Assembly (NCBI GenBank): GCA_946803715.1
Contig: CAMPET010000005.1
Span: 274,164-338,163 of the forward strand
Origin: Beroe ovata
Taxonomy: Eukaryota; Ctenophora; Nuda; Beroida; Beroidae
DNA: 64,000 nucleotides
Direction: 5' to 3'
The notes beneath the pieces are model-generated. The model was not told the origin of the DNA, did not search any database, and saw only the letters and a list, made by a program, of their open reading frames with translations. A program made the translations under genes and the position numbers. Shown here in pieces: positions 12,001 to 23,500 of the stretch; the first letter of the stretch is position 1; each line of letters begins with the position of its first letter.

Positions 12001-15000
12001 TACCGCGCGTTGTAGGTCACGCGCTACTATTGTGTCACGTGATACGTGTGACCAGGTGTCACGTGATTCGTGTGACATGATGTTCGTGGAATAGCTACTC
12101 AGAAGACTGTTTGGACCATCTTCCTTCTCCACAGTATTCCCATCATTCACTCTGACGTAGAAATGTTATCAAAGACCATTTTCCCTTCATAAACCGGGAA
12201 CTAGCCCTTTCATTTTCTTCTGGTCCACATTGTGATGATATTATATCTGAGTTATGACACCAGAAATAGTTCGCTGAGTAGGGACGTAGTACTTATATCT
12301 GGGTTAAGACAGAGAAGACGAAATTCGGAGAGCTGAGCCTGCTGAATCTATAGGAAAAAATGCATCACCCGTTAGTCTTCATACTACCTTACACCACCTG
12401 GCACCTTGCCACCAACTTTCACAGACACACAGTACACACAGACACACAGACACAGACACACACAGACGCAGACACAGACACAGACACACACACACACACA
12501 CACACACAGATACAGACACACATACCTTTCTGGGTGTTGTAAGTGACGGTAAAGCCGTGGCACACCGCACGCCACAGTGGCCACGGTGGGCACCGTATGG
12601 CAAGGAAGATGGCGTCATATTGTCCCAGAGCGTAATACTCTGTACCAGCGGCGTTTTCCCGTACTCCATCTGACCAGAACACAAACTTCTCTGCAAAGAT
12701 TTGAGCACGGATAGAAAAAGAGGAAAGATCCTGGTGCTATGGAATGCAACTACATCATGCACATTGTAAGATTGTACGACATAAATGTTCTCTATTTTCT
12801 GAGTCGTGGAGTAAGGAAAGCAATACTCACGGGGATCAGCATCCAGAGACATGATCTGTGTCAAGGGATACGCTGCCCCGTCCCTAACTCCCATCATGAA
12901 CGTCTTACTACTCGGTGCACACTCCATACACCTGTCGTTAGACGCCCAGATACTGACAAGCGTGAAGCTGTGGAGTCTCGTGCCCAGGGGACGTTTGTAC
13001 TCCCATACCACGCCGATCTTTTCTTTGGGATTGGCACACGTGGCCACGAACTCCTCGTTGTCGTACCACCGTTCAGTAAACATGGCGGAGGTTATCTCTT
13101 TGACTATACTTTTGTACCACCCGCTACCCTCTGATATCGTCACGCTCTCTGTCTCTAGGCGGGGTTATGGTGAGATGTGATATTGCGATGGTGGGATGTG
13201 ATGGTGGGTTGGGATGGTATAGTGAAGAAACCTAGATGAGTCTATTGACCCTTAGCATTGACCTGTAGCATCGAAAATAGTATTTTTTTCGGGTCAAAGC
13301 CTAATTCATGCCTGTAGCCTATAGAAATGACCTTACTTTAGGAACTTTTAGAATGACTTACTGTTCCAAAGATCTTGTTCACTGCAGAGTCTGCAGTCAA
13401 ACCACCAGAAGATCAATAACAGCACGACCATTATCGATCATTATTCTCCTGCAACTCTCGACAGATACGAATTATAGTTCTTATACCCATAGGTGAGCTG
13501 AGAATGATGTCATGCATGAATTCCTGCAGGAGTCAATTCATTCGTTCATCCTTGTACTCGATTTAGTATGAATATGGAAACCACACCACAATTTATTTTG
13601 ATGCTGAGCAGTGTAATGATCAACAAAACAAATTAGACGAGCTGAAGGATTGTCATGGCAACAGCTATTTCTTGCAAGGCACGAACCCGGGAACCCCCTA
13701 CCGTGACACCAGATGTCGCAGAGTATTAAACCCCGCGTGTCCTTTGAAAGAGAGAGAGAGAAGTTGTTCCTACCAGTTTCTAACTACATACAATAAGAAA
13801 GAACAGATGCAGTTAGAACAGATGGGGTTGCTTAGATGAGGTGCTAAATTATACCACGAGAAAGTAATATTTTCTTTTGATCTATCGCTCGTTCAAAGTG
13901 GTGTTATATTTTAGAAAATATGTTTCATGAAATATTATCATATTGAGAAACATGTGAATGTGAAAAGAAAACGAATAGATGTCAAAAGATCTTCGTTTAT
14001 AATGGCTTATTATGAGTGAGATTACTGACGGTACTTTGAAAAAGAGTTTCCTCAAATTTTATAAGTTCCAAAACGTGTCAAAGTTAGCGCTCCCACACCA
14101 CAAGTTGATCAGCAGCTGCTGAACAATATGTATGAATAGGGCCTCAGTGTGGTAATTTAATTAATACATTATCCGATCAATTACAAAGCTATGTCGTTTA
14201 ATTGCCCCCCCCTCTGTGATGGGTTGATATGCTTTGTATAATGTATCTATAGCTCTGCAGAGACAAAGGACAGACCGTATGAACATGTATCTGCTATATC
14301 CACATATTCCTCGTCATCTATACTTGCCGTTAAGCAGTCAGTACTATCTTACCTTCCGATCCTACTTTCAATCCAATAACATACTCTTTAAAAGCTCTTG
14401 ATTCCAAAACTCTTTCAAGTTTCCAAACTTACTATCTGAAATGACACGTTCGCTCATCGTGACCCATGTTTTTCACTTCAACAGCTATGTAAACGTTTCA
14501 TCTGCCATCTCTAGGTATCCGTATTGACAAGTGATCACATCTCGCAAACATCGTATCGACTTTACTTTAGGCAGGTTCCGAATGTCCACCTAAATAGATA
14601 ATCTCCTTGTTCTTGTTAGTAATTATGATCGTCTGTGCCCAGATTTGGACGCCGATGACAACTGTAACACAAAGACCGGCCAGTGTCTCAAGTGTATCGG
14701 GAACACAGCTGGCAGAAACTGCGAGGAATGTGCTAGGGGTTACTATGGTGATGCAATTGATGCTAAAAATTGTACAAGTAAGTCCGAAATAACTTCTAAA
14801 GTTAGTCCTAAATAACTCTTCAAGTAACTCCTAGTATGGGAAGCATCTTGTTAAATTGGTGGTTCTACCACAAGCGTCCAGCCACTCTGGTTCCACTCTC
14901 TTAACATACGATATCATAATCATTATGTAAACATTGAGATTTTACCATTTTACATGCCACAAATTGACCATTGTAGACACGTTATGTCACTTCGTCAGAC

Positions 15001-18000
15001 ATTGGTATGCATAATGTGTGTGTGCAGGTAATTAGTTTGCGCCTGTATACAGGATGATCATTATTTCCTTATTGTTTCTTCGCTGCTTCTTAAGTTACAC
15101 CGCATACACGCACACACACACGCTCAATTCTTCCCCAAAATGGCATAATTCGATTAAACTTGGAGCACGACTTCACTTGACACTGTCGTACTCTCGCATT
15201 AACGGAACGCGCGAACCCAAACGACGCGCGTGTGATTTAAATACACAGCAGTCTTTAAATCTTCCTTTATCACGCGTGTACTTTTTACGCGTTTTGTAGA
15301 TTTGTGAAGGCTTTTTATACGGATAAATGGAAGCATCTCATCAGAATGATCGATCACAATTCTATTTCAGAGTGCAGGTGTAATGAAGAAGGAAGTAGAA
15401 ACCAGTATCTGTGTGACATTGAGAGTGGGCAATGCGACTGTAAACCCCACGTTGTTGGACACAGTTGTGACAGGTAAAAAAACTTTAGAACGCTTCGAGA
15501 ACTTGATCCACATAAATCTCCTTATTAAACCGCAATATTTCCTTGTGTTTCAACAGATGTGAGACCGGTTACTACGACTTGGATAGCGGTAAAGGGTGTA
15601 CTGCGTGTGGCTGCGACTTTCTGGGTTCATCAGATCTACAGTGTGCTGAGGACGGCTCTTGTCTCTGTAACCCTGGGTATTTCGGGTTGAAATGTAGCGA
15701 ATGTGGTGTCAACCACTATTACGACCCCTTCCGGGGCTGTACAGGTGAATTTACACAGGTTTATGTGTCTACATATGAGAGCGTGATTTCAGGCGTTTTC
15801 GATAAGATGCAGACATGATTTGAATGATTCTGGACATAATCTAGTGCTTGACTGATACTATAATATCCCCCTCCTGTTGTTACCAGCGTGTGACTGTGAC
15901 CCGGAGGGGTCTGAATCGCAGCAGTGTGACGAATCTGGACAGTGCCAGTGCAAAGGGACGGTCCAGGGACGGAGATGTGATTCATGTCCCCGGAACATGG
16001 TCAACGTCACACTCGGCTGCGTCAGTAAGTACACAGCCATCTTGTGAAACATGGGCCAGTTATTCTGGTTGTAAAAACTTCAGATGAACCGACTCTGATG
16101 TGAGCACTGAGCAGAGAAGCGACGTCCGACATGTTGAACTTTGAAATGGACTGTTAAGTACGAATATTCTCTCTAAGATATAATTGGTGAGATGAACACG
16201 TCATTCTCCCGTCAGATTGTCCCGACTGTTACTCTCTTGTGGAAAGAGAAGTGGACGATCTGAAGGAGAAGTTGGAGGAACTGAGAGTCCTGATGGAAAA
16301 CATGGACACGCCAACCATCGAGGTGGGTCAGAGTGGCCATCTCTGAATTTCAGCAGAGGATGAACACTTTTCCTGTAATTTCGCCCTATCATTAATCATT
16401 CCTTGTCTCTCTCAGGCTGATCCAGACTTCAAGAATCAGATAGAAGCAGTTCAAGTTGCCGTTAGGGATACATTCGCTCAAGCAAATGAAACAGCAGTAC
16501 TGGCCAAACAGCTCAATGTAGGTTACAACTATAATCAAGAAGATGTAAAGAAATGGTTTTATTTTTTGATAGTTCTGTAGTAACATGACTTCTTTATCTT
16601 TTCCGACGCTCATCTCTGCCCAGGCTGCAAAGAGTGATATCGAAGATCTCATCACAACTCTGAATATGGAGATGGAAGACACCAACGACGTGATTGCTCT
16701 TGTAACAAATTCTGTAGAGAGCTCTGAGAGAAAGCTAGATCAGGCTATCAATGCTGTGAACAACGTGAGATAGTGTTTCGTCTTTGTTTCTATCTCAAGT
16801 AATCAAACTGAGGAGTGAAGAATGGTGTATTAACGAATTGTATATCCCTGACAATAGCATGATTCTGTTCAGATTGAGGAGCAGTTGGATGAGGGAGTAA
16901 AGATGCTGCTCGAAGAGGGAAGAGCTGCTCTACAGAAAGCTGAGGACAACATGAACGCGCTCTCAGACGAAAACATGGAAATGCAGAAGAAAGCTAACCT
17001 GTGAGAGAAATACTATCTATCAAACTTATTTCCCGTTAAATTCTCCACTTCACATCTAAACTCAGCCCTTTTTCTGTGTTTCCAGTGCAAGGAAAATTGC
17101 TCAAGAACAGGAACAAAAGTCCAAGGAAACGGTCGAGATGGCAGATGAGGCAGAGAAGTTAGCAAATGATGCACTGAGTACGGCAAAGAACGCGCGGCTC
17201 ACACTCAAAGAGACCCAGGTCGGTACACTGTACTCCGTGTATATTAGGAAACCACCTACTCCTTTATCAACTTCTCGAGACGATGCTAATTACGAGTTTG
17301 ATAATTCGTTCCCAGAAAAATCTAGAAGATTTGTATGCTGATTTCGGAGAGTTGACGGAGGAATATGAGCTGGCGAAAGCTGCAGCCGCCAGGTATATAC
17401 CTGCAGCCGAGGATACATTACAGACAGCACGACAACTCAAGGATAAGGTATGACAAATCTAAATATTATATTCTTTTCATGCCATTTTCAGAATTATATC
17501 TCCTTTGATTCATGATCGTTGATCTGTTCATTGCAGGCATGTAGCAGTGGGGATGAGGTTGATATGACAGCTATATCCGAGAACTTGGACAGACTGGAGG
17601 ATAAGGCTGGTGATGCTGCCGAGGAGGCGGTGCAACTCCAGAAACGCGCGAACCAGGTTCGAGCAGTGTCGTCACTGTAATTTTCACAGAGGAATCCGGA
17701 GGATTTCCTGGCTGAAGATGGTTGAATATTTCTAATCACTGAGCGTACACAATAGTCTATTAATATGAGATAGTTCAACCTCTTCTCCTCTTAGACGGGG
17801 AGTTGCGGTATATCTCAACCTCTCCTCCTCTAACTCCCCTCGCAGATGATTGACGACGCAAAGGATGTGATGGCGGAGGCTGAGCAGCTCCTGCAGGACG
17901 GAGAGGTGGCTGATAGCGGCATGACGGCGCTCAAGAGCGATGCAGAGGAGGCGCTAAAAGAGAGTCAGCTTGCAGTGAACGAGTGTAAAGAGCTTATCGA

Positions 18001-19503
18001 TGGTTTGTATTTGTGAGTTGGGTCGATGGTTGGTATCATCACGCAACTTTCTTTCATTCACGCAACTTTCTTTCATTCACGCAACTTTCTTTCACAATTC
18101 GTCTCTAATCTCAACGCTTGTGACTGAGCGCCGCGCAATGGACTCCAACAGCGATAGAACGATGATTCCCCACACCTTCTCTACTGCTACCTGCATCCAA
18201 CTCCTACATCATCTGGACAGCACTCAAGTCGAGTTGGAGTACAATNAAGTTGCTGGATGTACTACAAAACTTTGAACAGGAAGTTGAAGCAGCCAAGGCA
18301 AGAGCTAAGGGGGCAATTTCTGAAATCGATGATTTGGAGGATGCACTTGATGAAGCACAAAACAAGGTTCTTCATCTTTCAAATATTTCAATTTGTATTT
18401 GAATCACAGTTGGATCAACAATCTTTCTATCGACAATATTCATAGGTTGATGCCGCCGGAGTGAAACTGGGCGACAAGCAAAAAGACATGAGCAACATGC
18501 TCGATTCCATTGTCGATGCGAAAGGAAACCTCGAAGATTCGCTCAACAGCGCCCGCGAGGTAACGGACCGGATCGCGGACTTGCTTGCAGAGTCTCGATC
18601 CGTTGCGGAGGATGCGGAATCTCTGGATGGTGATGTGGCGTCGGCTCTCGCCGAGATCAGGCGACTGAGAGACGAGGCAAGGAATGGAACAGATATGTTG
18701 AGAGAAGTGTTGAAGAGAGCTGATAATAGTAAAGCTACTTCCAAGAGCATCGGTAATCAGCAAGATTTTCTTTTGTGTAGGACACGATGAATTTGAATAA
18801 CTTTAGTACTTCATCATATGTATTCATATAGGTAAAGAACTTATTAAAACTTTCCACTTCACAGATCATGGCTCAATTCAGTTTCCACTTTCAGCAAGCA
18901 CGCTTGAGTCAGGGGAAAGCAAGCTGAAGAGCCTCAGAAAAGAACTGGACTCTGTAGAGAGCATGGACTCGGAGAAACTGAAGGAAATGATTGATGAGTT
19001 GGTGGAAGCAGAAAAAACACTCGATGAATCAGGTTGGCTGTACTTGTTATCAGATAATATCACGCAAAAATCACGCAATCATAGCGTTTGATCGTGAAGA
19101 AAGATCACTCATGAAATATACTCGCTTTATTATACGATGATTGCATTTTCAGGACTGGATGGTAGGATAGGTGAAATGAGGAGAATCTCTTTTGAACAGG
19201 AGGACAAGATAGCTTATTATCAAGCTCAAATACAGGTATGTTAGTCGGTGTGGTAAAATAAACTGATTGACTGAAATTACAGACATAGATCACGGCTCAT
19301 CAGTCACATAATTTAATGTAATTTTCTTGTCAAAAATAGATCACAGCTCATCAGTCACATAATTTCATGTAATTTTCTTGTCAAAGCATTGTCTCACTGG
19401 CCATGTTTCGTTGCAGCTAATGAGGGAAGAAATACAGACACTGGAACGGGTAGAGTCCGAACTACCAGATGATACAGTCTGTTTCAATCCTAACAACGTG
19501 TAG
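18..19503 (+). CDS. Laminin chain with hybrid LF + L4 architecture, gamma-like (45 exons)
   Basis: Secreted basement-membrane laminin subunit of about 2,039 residues. Splicing 45 exons by eye (18-279, 374-530, 675-794, 901-1010, 1106-1295 and so on to 19417-19503) keeps one reading frame throughout. Domains in order: signal peptide; gamma-like LN domain starting [17 protein letters not shown]; about five LE (laminin EGF) repeats; a beta-type LF domain (exons about 3519-4879, with IKPDPIPV and later NYTIEIS); about four more LE repeats; an L4 domain (exons about 6900-8933) ending in the typical CECPVGY; five more LE repeats; and a coiled coil from about 16216 opening with CPDC. The end, [13 protein letters not shown], matches the gamma-chain tail with its conserved Cys. 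Oddities: LF and L4 occur in one chain; the gamma antepenultimate Glu is absent; the first LE after L4 lacks a Cys pair; and an N gap lies in one intron. LN and tail are gamma-like, while LE2 (GNVSGGVC) and LF are beta-like. Confidence 0.93.
3063..3180. repeat. Tandem array of about 14 bp units in a laminin intron
   Basis: Repeated CTCTATAACAACCC-type units with small variants fill most of the intron before the exon at 3214. This is a simple intronic minisatellite with no coding role. Confidence 0.8.
5889..6360. repeat. 171-172 bp satellite-like repeat inside a laminin intron
   Basis: Copies start at CGACCCAAAA (about 5889), CGACCCAAAACATG (about 6137) and CGACCCAGAACATG (about 6308). The last two are 171 bp apart. 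The first spacing is larger because it contains an assembly gap of 127 N. The same unit occurs in the opposite orientation at 63.65-64.0 kb. Confidence 0.85.
5933..6059. other. Assembly gap (127 N)
   Basis: A run of N lies inside the satellite-like repeat of a laminin intron. It does not interrupt an exon: flanking exons at 5625-5784 and 6505-6677 join in frame. Confidence 0.99.
7196..7292. repeat. Tandem repeat of about 21-23 bp in a laminin intron
   Basis: About four and a half copies of a unit containing CTGGTTATCAGAATG. It lies in the intron splitting the L4 domain, immediately upstream of the exon starting at about 7329. Confidence 0.85.
8999..9320. repeat. Pyrimidine-rich minisatellite in a laminin intron
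   Basis: A long C/T-rich tract containing near-repeats of about 30 bp built on CTCCTCACTCCTCGCCTCAC. It is followed by a poly-G run with one ambiguous base near 9408. It lies between the end of the L4 domain (exon to about 8933) and the next LE exon at 9813. No coding frame here is convincing. Confidence 0.8.
10902..10939. repeat. Perfect 15-bp inverted repeat (hairpin)
   Basis: Arms TAATTAGTTGAAAAA and TTTTTCAACTAATTA are separated by an 8-nt C/G-rich loop. The hairpin begins about 30 nt downstream of the minus-strand stop at 10970, so it would lie in the 3' UTR of the nested gene there, and in an intron of the laminin transcript on the other strand. Confidence 0.85.
10970..11815 (-). CDS. 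Nested secreted protein with discoidin-like domain (241 aa)
   Basis: A three-exon gene antisense within the largest laminin intron. Exons 11815-11749, 11703-11179 and 11103-10970 join in frame, both introns being phase 1, and give 241 residues. The start is an ATG followed by a clear signal peptide ([19 protein letters not shown]). The middle exon carries a galactose-binding/discoidin-like pattern ([13 protein letters not shown], then NAWIALTFG, then [11 protein letters not shown], ending [10 protein letters not shown]). The last exon has a short sushi-like piece ([13 protein letters not shown], later VKCRDDGT). Several N-glycosylation sequons are present. I infer a secreted, carbohydrate- or matrix-binding protein. 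It is similar in size and layout to the gene just upstream at 11965-13431, which suggests a duplicated pair. The family assignment is by pattern only. Confidence 0.6.
11965..13431 (-). CDS. Second nested secreted protein, probable paralogue (about 247 aa)
   Basis: A four-exon antisense gene in the same laminin intron: about 13431-13362, 13154-12831, 12690-12526 and 12149-11965, all joining in frame through phase-1 introns. The start ATG is followed by a signal peptide ([16 protein letters not shown]). The body contains [15 protein letters not shown], then [12 protein letters not shown], then VFWSDGV and [11 protein letters not shown], which I read as a divergent discoidin-like beta-sandwich. 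The last exon starts [13 protein letters not shown] and ends in TAA; its acceptor is the weakest part of the model. An AC-rich microsatellite lies in the final intron. It is transcribed towards the gene at 10970-11815 and has the same signal-peptide exon, phase and length, so tandem duplication is likely. Function unknown; secretion is inferred. Confidence 0.5.
12419..12513. repeat. CA/CAGACA microsatellite
   Basis: A run of CACACA and CAGACA units inside the last intron of the nested minus-strand gene. It generates spurious Val/Cys-rich and Thr/His-rich reading frames. Confidence 0.95.
13432..14642. other. Remainder of the large laminin intron
   Basis: This stretch contains the putative promoter of the minus-strand gene starting at 13431 and otherwise A/T-rich unique sequence. 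I see no further exon with both a convincing frame and splice sites. Confidence 0.5.
18042..18095. repeat. 19-bp direct repeat, about three copies, in a laminin intron
   Basis: The unit CGCAACTTTCTTTCATTCA is repeated in tandem, the last copy being partial. It lies in the intron between coiled-coil exons ending at 18002 and starting at about 18221. Confidence 0.9.
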
Positions 19504-19777
19504 AGCGTTTCTACTCTGATACAGCCACAACCAGACACGTATCCATACACAAGATGACTTTGAAATGTCTGACTTCAATTTCAATTTCATACAGATTTTG
19601 CATCAGGCATCTAGGAATCAAATTTGACTTATAGTCCTGTCAGTGGTTGATAATATATCAACATTCAACAAACTTAGGGTACATCAGCACTTATTTTACT
19701 TTTTATAATCATTTTTACCTTTTTAACAGAGCTTATAAATACGATCCATATCCAATTGTACATACTACATATGAGTA

Positions 19778-19783
19778 AATAAA
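19778..19783 (+). terminator. Laminin polyadenylation signal candidate
   Basis: AATAAA lies 275 nt downstream of the laminin stop codon, with no better candidate closer to the stop. Confidence 0.5.
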
Positions 19784-20190
19784 TTCTGGCCATGGCCCTG
19801 ACTCAGTGACTGTCTTCTTCTAGTTTAAGCTGCAAAGACATGATTGCACTGTAAAATGTAAATGTAATAATAGTCCGAGACTCAGAGAGTTAAGCTTTGC
19901 AGCACATTTGATTTGTAATTAGGATCAATAGCATTTCAGATTTTCATGAAAAGTTTTCGATTTTAATCCCTAAACACTAAAACTAAGATGAGTGATACAA
20001 CTAGTGTAAATTTAAAATCGTAATGTTTTTATCACGTATTAATTTGATTTATAGATAAGCTGAAATGAAGCCATGCTGAAGACCAGATCAGATTAGATGG
20101 CGGCAATTTCTATACTATACAGTTAAGATCTTACTTACTTCCATCGATTACAATCTAGTTGTTTTGTATCAAAAGACTGAGAAGATCCGA

Positions 20191-20232
20191 TGCGCGGCGC
20201 GAGATTTTCCAAGAATTCTGACGCGCCGCGCA
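20191..20232. repeat. GC-rich 11-bp inverted repeat upstream of EHMT
   Basis: Perfect arms TGCGCGGCGCG and CGCGCCGCGCA around a 20-nt spacer, in the 1-kb intergenic region between laminin and EHMT. Related GC-rich words recur at about 7030, 32.5, 51.9-52.07 and 58.3 kb. The rest of 19504-20557 shows only the laminin 3' UTR and presumed EHMT promoter. Confidence 0.75.
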
Positions 20233-20557
20233 CGTTTCTCAACCCCCGCAAATCGAGCGCTAAAATTCTAAATTTCTAAATTCAAATTGTCACAATTCCA
20301 ATATGGCCGCCATATGAAAGCGCCTCTACAAGAATTAACGAATCTGTTCTGCAGTTGCTTCGATACTCTGTTTAGTGTTGCATTGATACCGATTAAATGA
20401 TTTTTATCGACAGCCGGATCACCAAATTCGTGTAGCATCTTATCTAAATGTGCTGTTCACTTAGAAAACCGTTGGTTTTTTGAAAAACTTTGTTCAATGA
20501 GTCACTGTGATATCTATTATCTATGCTATTAAAACAAGTATTCCGCTTCTGAATAGC

Positions 20558-23500
20558 ATGGCAGATCCCCAGCCCATATTGGGAGCAGTGAAGCCCATTT
20601 GTAGCACTACACCTACAGTGAAGAAGCCTACAGCTGCTGTATCCCCTGTTGTCAACATAACTCAAGATAGAGTGAGCAATGACACCACTGTTAATAACAC
20701 CACGGTGTCAGTTGGAGAGGTGTCAGCTGCAGCATCCACTGCTCAGAGCCAACCAATGCAGCAGGTGACTTCAATCAATATCCCAGGACTTAACTAAGAG
20801 AATTCTTTCAGTGTGTTCCTGATAGAAGGTCTTATTCCTAATACCGAGAACTCTTTCAGCCGCCCCAGTTTAACATCAACATCAGCCTAAACACCACTCA
20901 GCCACCATCCTCTCAATCAGCCACCACATCTACTCAATCGGCTGCCACCTCATCAAGCAGTTCTCCTGTCACTACAGGTGATAACCTGAGACGACCTCTG
21001 ACAGGAACTGGGTTTTTCAAATACCCGATCCCTTTTAGACATCAGAGGTAAGCATGGATTGACAATAGGAACAATGGTTTCGGATAAATCAGCATATACT
21101 ACTTAGTTGGATTTTATGTTTTTTTATTCAACTTCAATCTCATCCTACATTTTGACACTCAGGATGTGTACAAGTTGCTTGAAGCACAAGCCCCCTGTAA
21201 TCGATGTGGAGAAGGGCACAAAGACCGATCCCATCTCACTTGATAGTGACAGTGATGACGGGGAATCATCCTCACAGCCTCACACTGTTAGTTGGGGACT
21301 TGGGTTTTTTGGGAGATTCAACCCGTTAGATATTCTGTAACTAATCAGTTTATCCCTTTTTCTCGACGCTTTTCTTCCTATTTCAGTGCGGAAGCTCATC
21401 ACACCCTATCAAATCTCCCTGTAAAGCCCTCAGCACCGCAGGAATCACACCAAAACCAGCCACTCCTTCCGCCCAACCATCAGACACAGACCAGACCATG
21501 AAGACACAGCAAGCTGCCGACTCTTCCCAATCACAATCAGAATATTCAGCCCCTCAACACTCAGTATCCCAGCCTCCACTCGGCAGCTCTGATTCAGAGA
21601 GCTTGGGGGATGATGGTGCCAAGAGGAGAAAACTTGATAAATCGTGAGTGGGTCATGTTGTTTTCAGATATAGTTTGACACTAAGTTTCATTCCTCATTT
21701 ACCATTTCTGATCCGGAGCACTTAATTTCTCAGATTGAACTTCAATAATCACAGATTCAACAATCAGACACTCTACTATGCAGCCCTCAAAGGGGATACT
21801 GCCAAGGTAAGACTATTTTCATCGATTGTACACCATGTACCATGTCATATGACGTACCCTATCATCCTTTCTGATAGCACGATTAGCTTGACACCGTTTT
21901 GGCTTGACATCACTTTTGCCTGACACCACTTTTGCTTGACACCACTTATGCTTAGAGGGCTTTCGCCTGACACCATTTTCGATTGACATCACTTTCGGTT
22001 GACACAACTTCCGCTTAACCCCACTTCCGCCTGACACCACTTTTACCTGACACAACTTTCGCTTGACACCACTTTCGCTATACTACACTCTCACACGACG
22101 CAACTTTCGCTTGAAACCACTTTCTATCTAGGTCTCGTTCCTCCTGGAAGGTAATCCAGATAGGATGAACTTTAGAGTCAAAGACACCGGCATGACACCA
22201 CTTCATGCTGCAGTGAAAAGTGGCAGCGTAGCAGTGCTCAAGGTTTATATGATACTTGATTTCTTCAATACAAAAACTTCAGAATTAAAGAAAGCCGAAG
22301 ATGACGATCCAAAAATGTAAAGAATCACAATGCTTGTCGTAATATCGCCAGCTCCCCGACTGGGAGCACCATCAAAATCCAGAACATAGTATCGACTGCT
22401 GACCACATGAAACTGTAGAAACTGATTCATTAGGTATGTAATTGGTAATTTCCAGGAGTTAACTCGTCACATTGGAGCCGGAACTCTGACCTTGGAAGCC
22501 ATGGATAAGGAGCTGCAAACCCCACTCTTCTACTCCATCAGACATAACAAGGCTCAGTGTCTCAGATTCCTTCTTACACAGGTCCTAGAGCATTTGCTGG
22601 AGCAAGCGGCTAAAACGTGTCTCATTCTTTGAATCTGAATTGTCAATCTCATCTTGATTTTTGACATGGAAGGATACGGATTGATTCAAGCTAGTAGGAC
22701 ATGAGATTAGCTGTACATCGCTTATGTTTGATTTCTCAGGGTGTGAATATCAATGCACGTGACACTAATGCTAGAACAGCACTACATTACGCGTGTGAGC
22801 TTGGCAACCTCAACTGTATTGATGTAAGTAAAAGCAAGTGGATTGGAGTAGTCTTAATAATTAAATCAAACATCAATGATCGAAGTTCTAGCTCATTCAA
22901 GCACTCTTAAGAACTGAATTAGTCAGAAGTTACTACTACACCTGTCCCACCTGTCATCAAGATAACAATATCTTCCGCCTCTCCAGATGCTTCTAACAGA
23001 AAGTAGGATCAAAGTCAATACCCAAGATGTGGATGGTTGGACGGCCCTAATGTGGGCCTGTGAGTACAAGTTTGTCGATGTGGTCAAGAAGTTACTCGAG
23101 AAGGAGGCTGACCCTCACCTCCGGGATAGGGTTCGTAGACACCGATTTCATTGACACCGATTTCATTGACACCGATTTCATTGACACCGATTTCATTGAC
23201 ACCGATTTCATTAACCAATCCACTCGAATAATGAATGTAAATGAGAAATTTTCACCTCTTTCACAAACGCCTCCTCACACCTTAAACCTTAAACCCACTA
23301 TCTTGACACCACTTGGTACAACCTTTCATACCGTCACCACTGACCATTCCATTTCCACTCAGGAGCAAAACATAGCGCTACATTGGGCAGCATTCTCTGG
23401 GAATTCTGAGATTATCCACCTCCTTCTTAAAGCACGATCAGACATTGACGCTGTCAATGAAAGAGGTAAACACCCGGGATCATGACTGACAACTACTGTC

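Noticed and set aside
12379-12600. Val/Cys-rich minus-strand frames
   Set aside because: They are translations of the CA microsatellite in an intron of the nested gene.
21886-22120. Possible CRISPR-like array
   Set aside because: The units are degenerate, contiguous and lack unique spacers. They lie in an intron of a eukaryotic gene.
23060-23485. Protein with [11 protein letters not shown] repeats
   Set aside because: The repeat is the translated 15-bp intronic tandem array. Ankyrin exons on both sides use the GT-AG junctions at 23130 and 23363.
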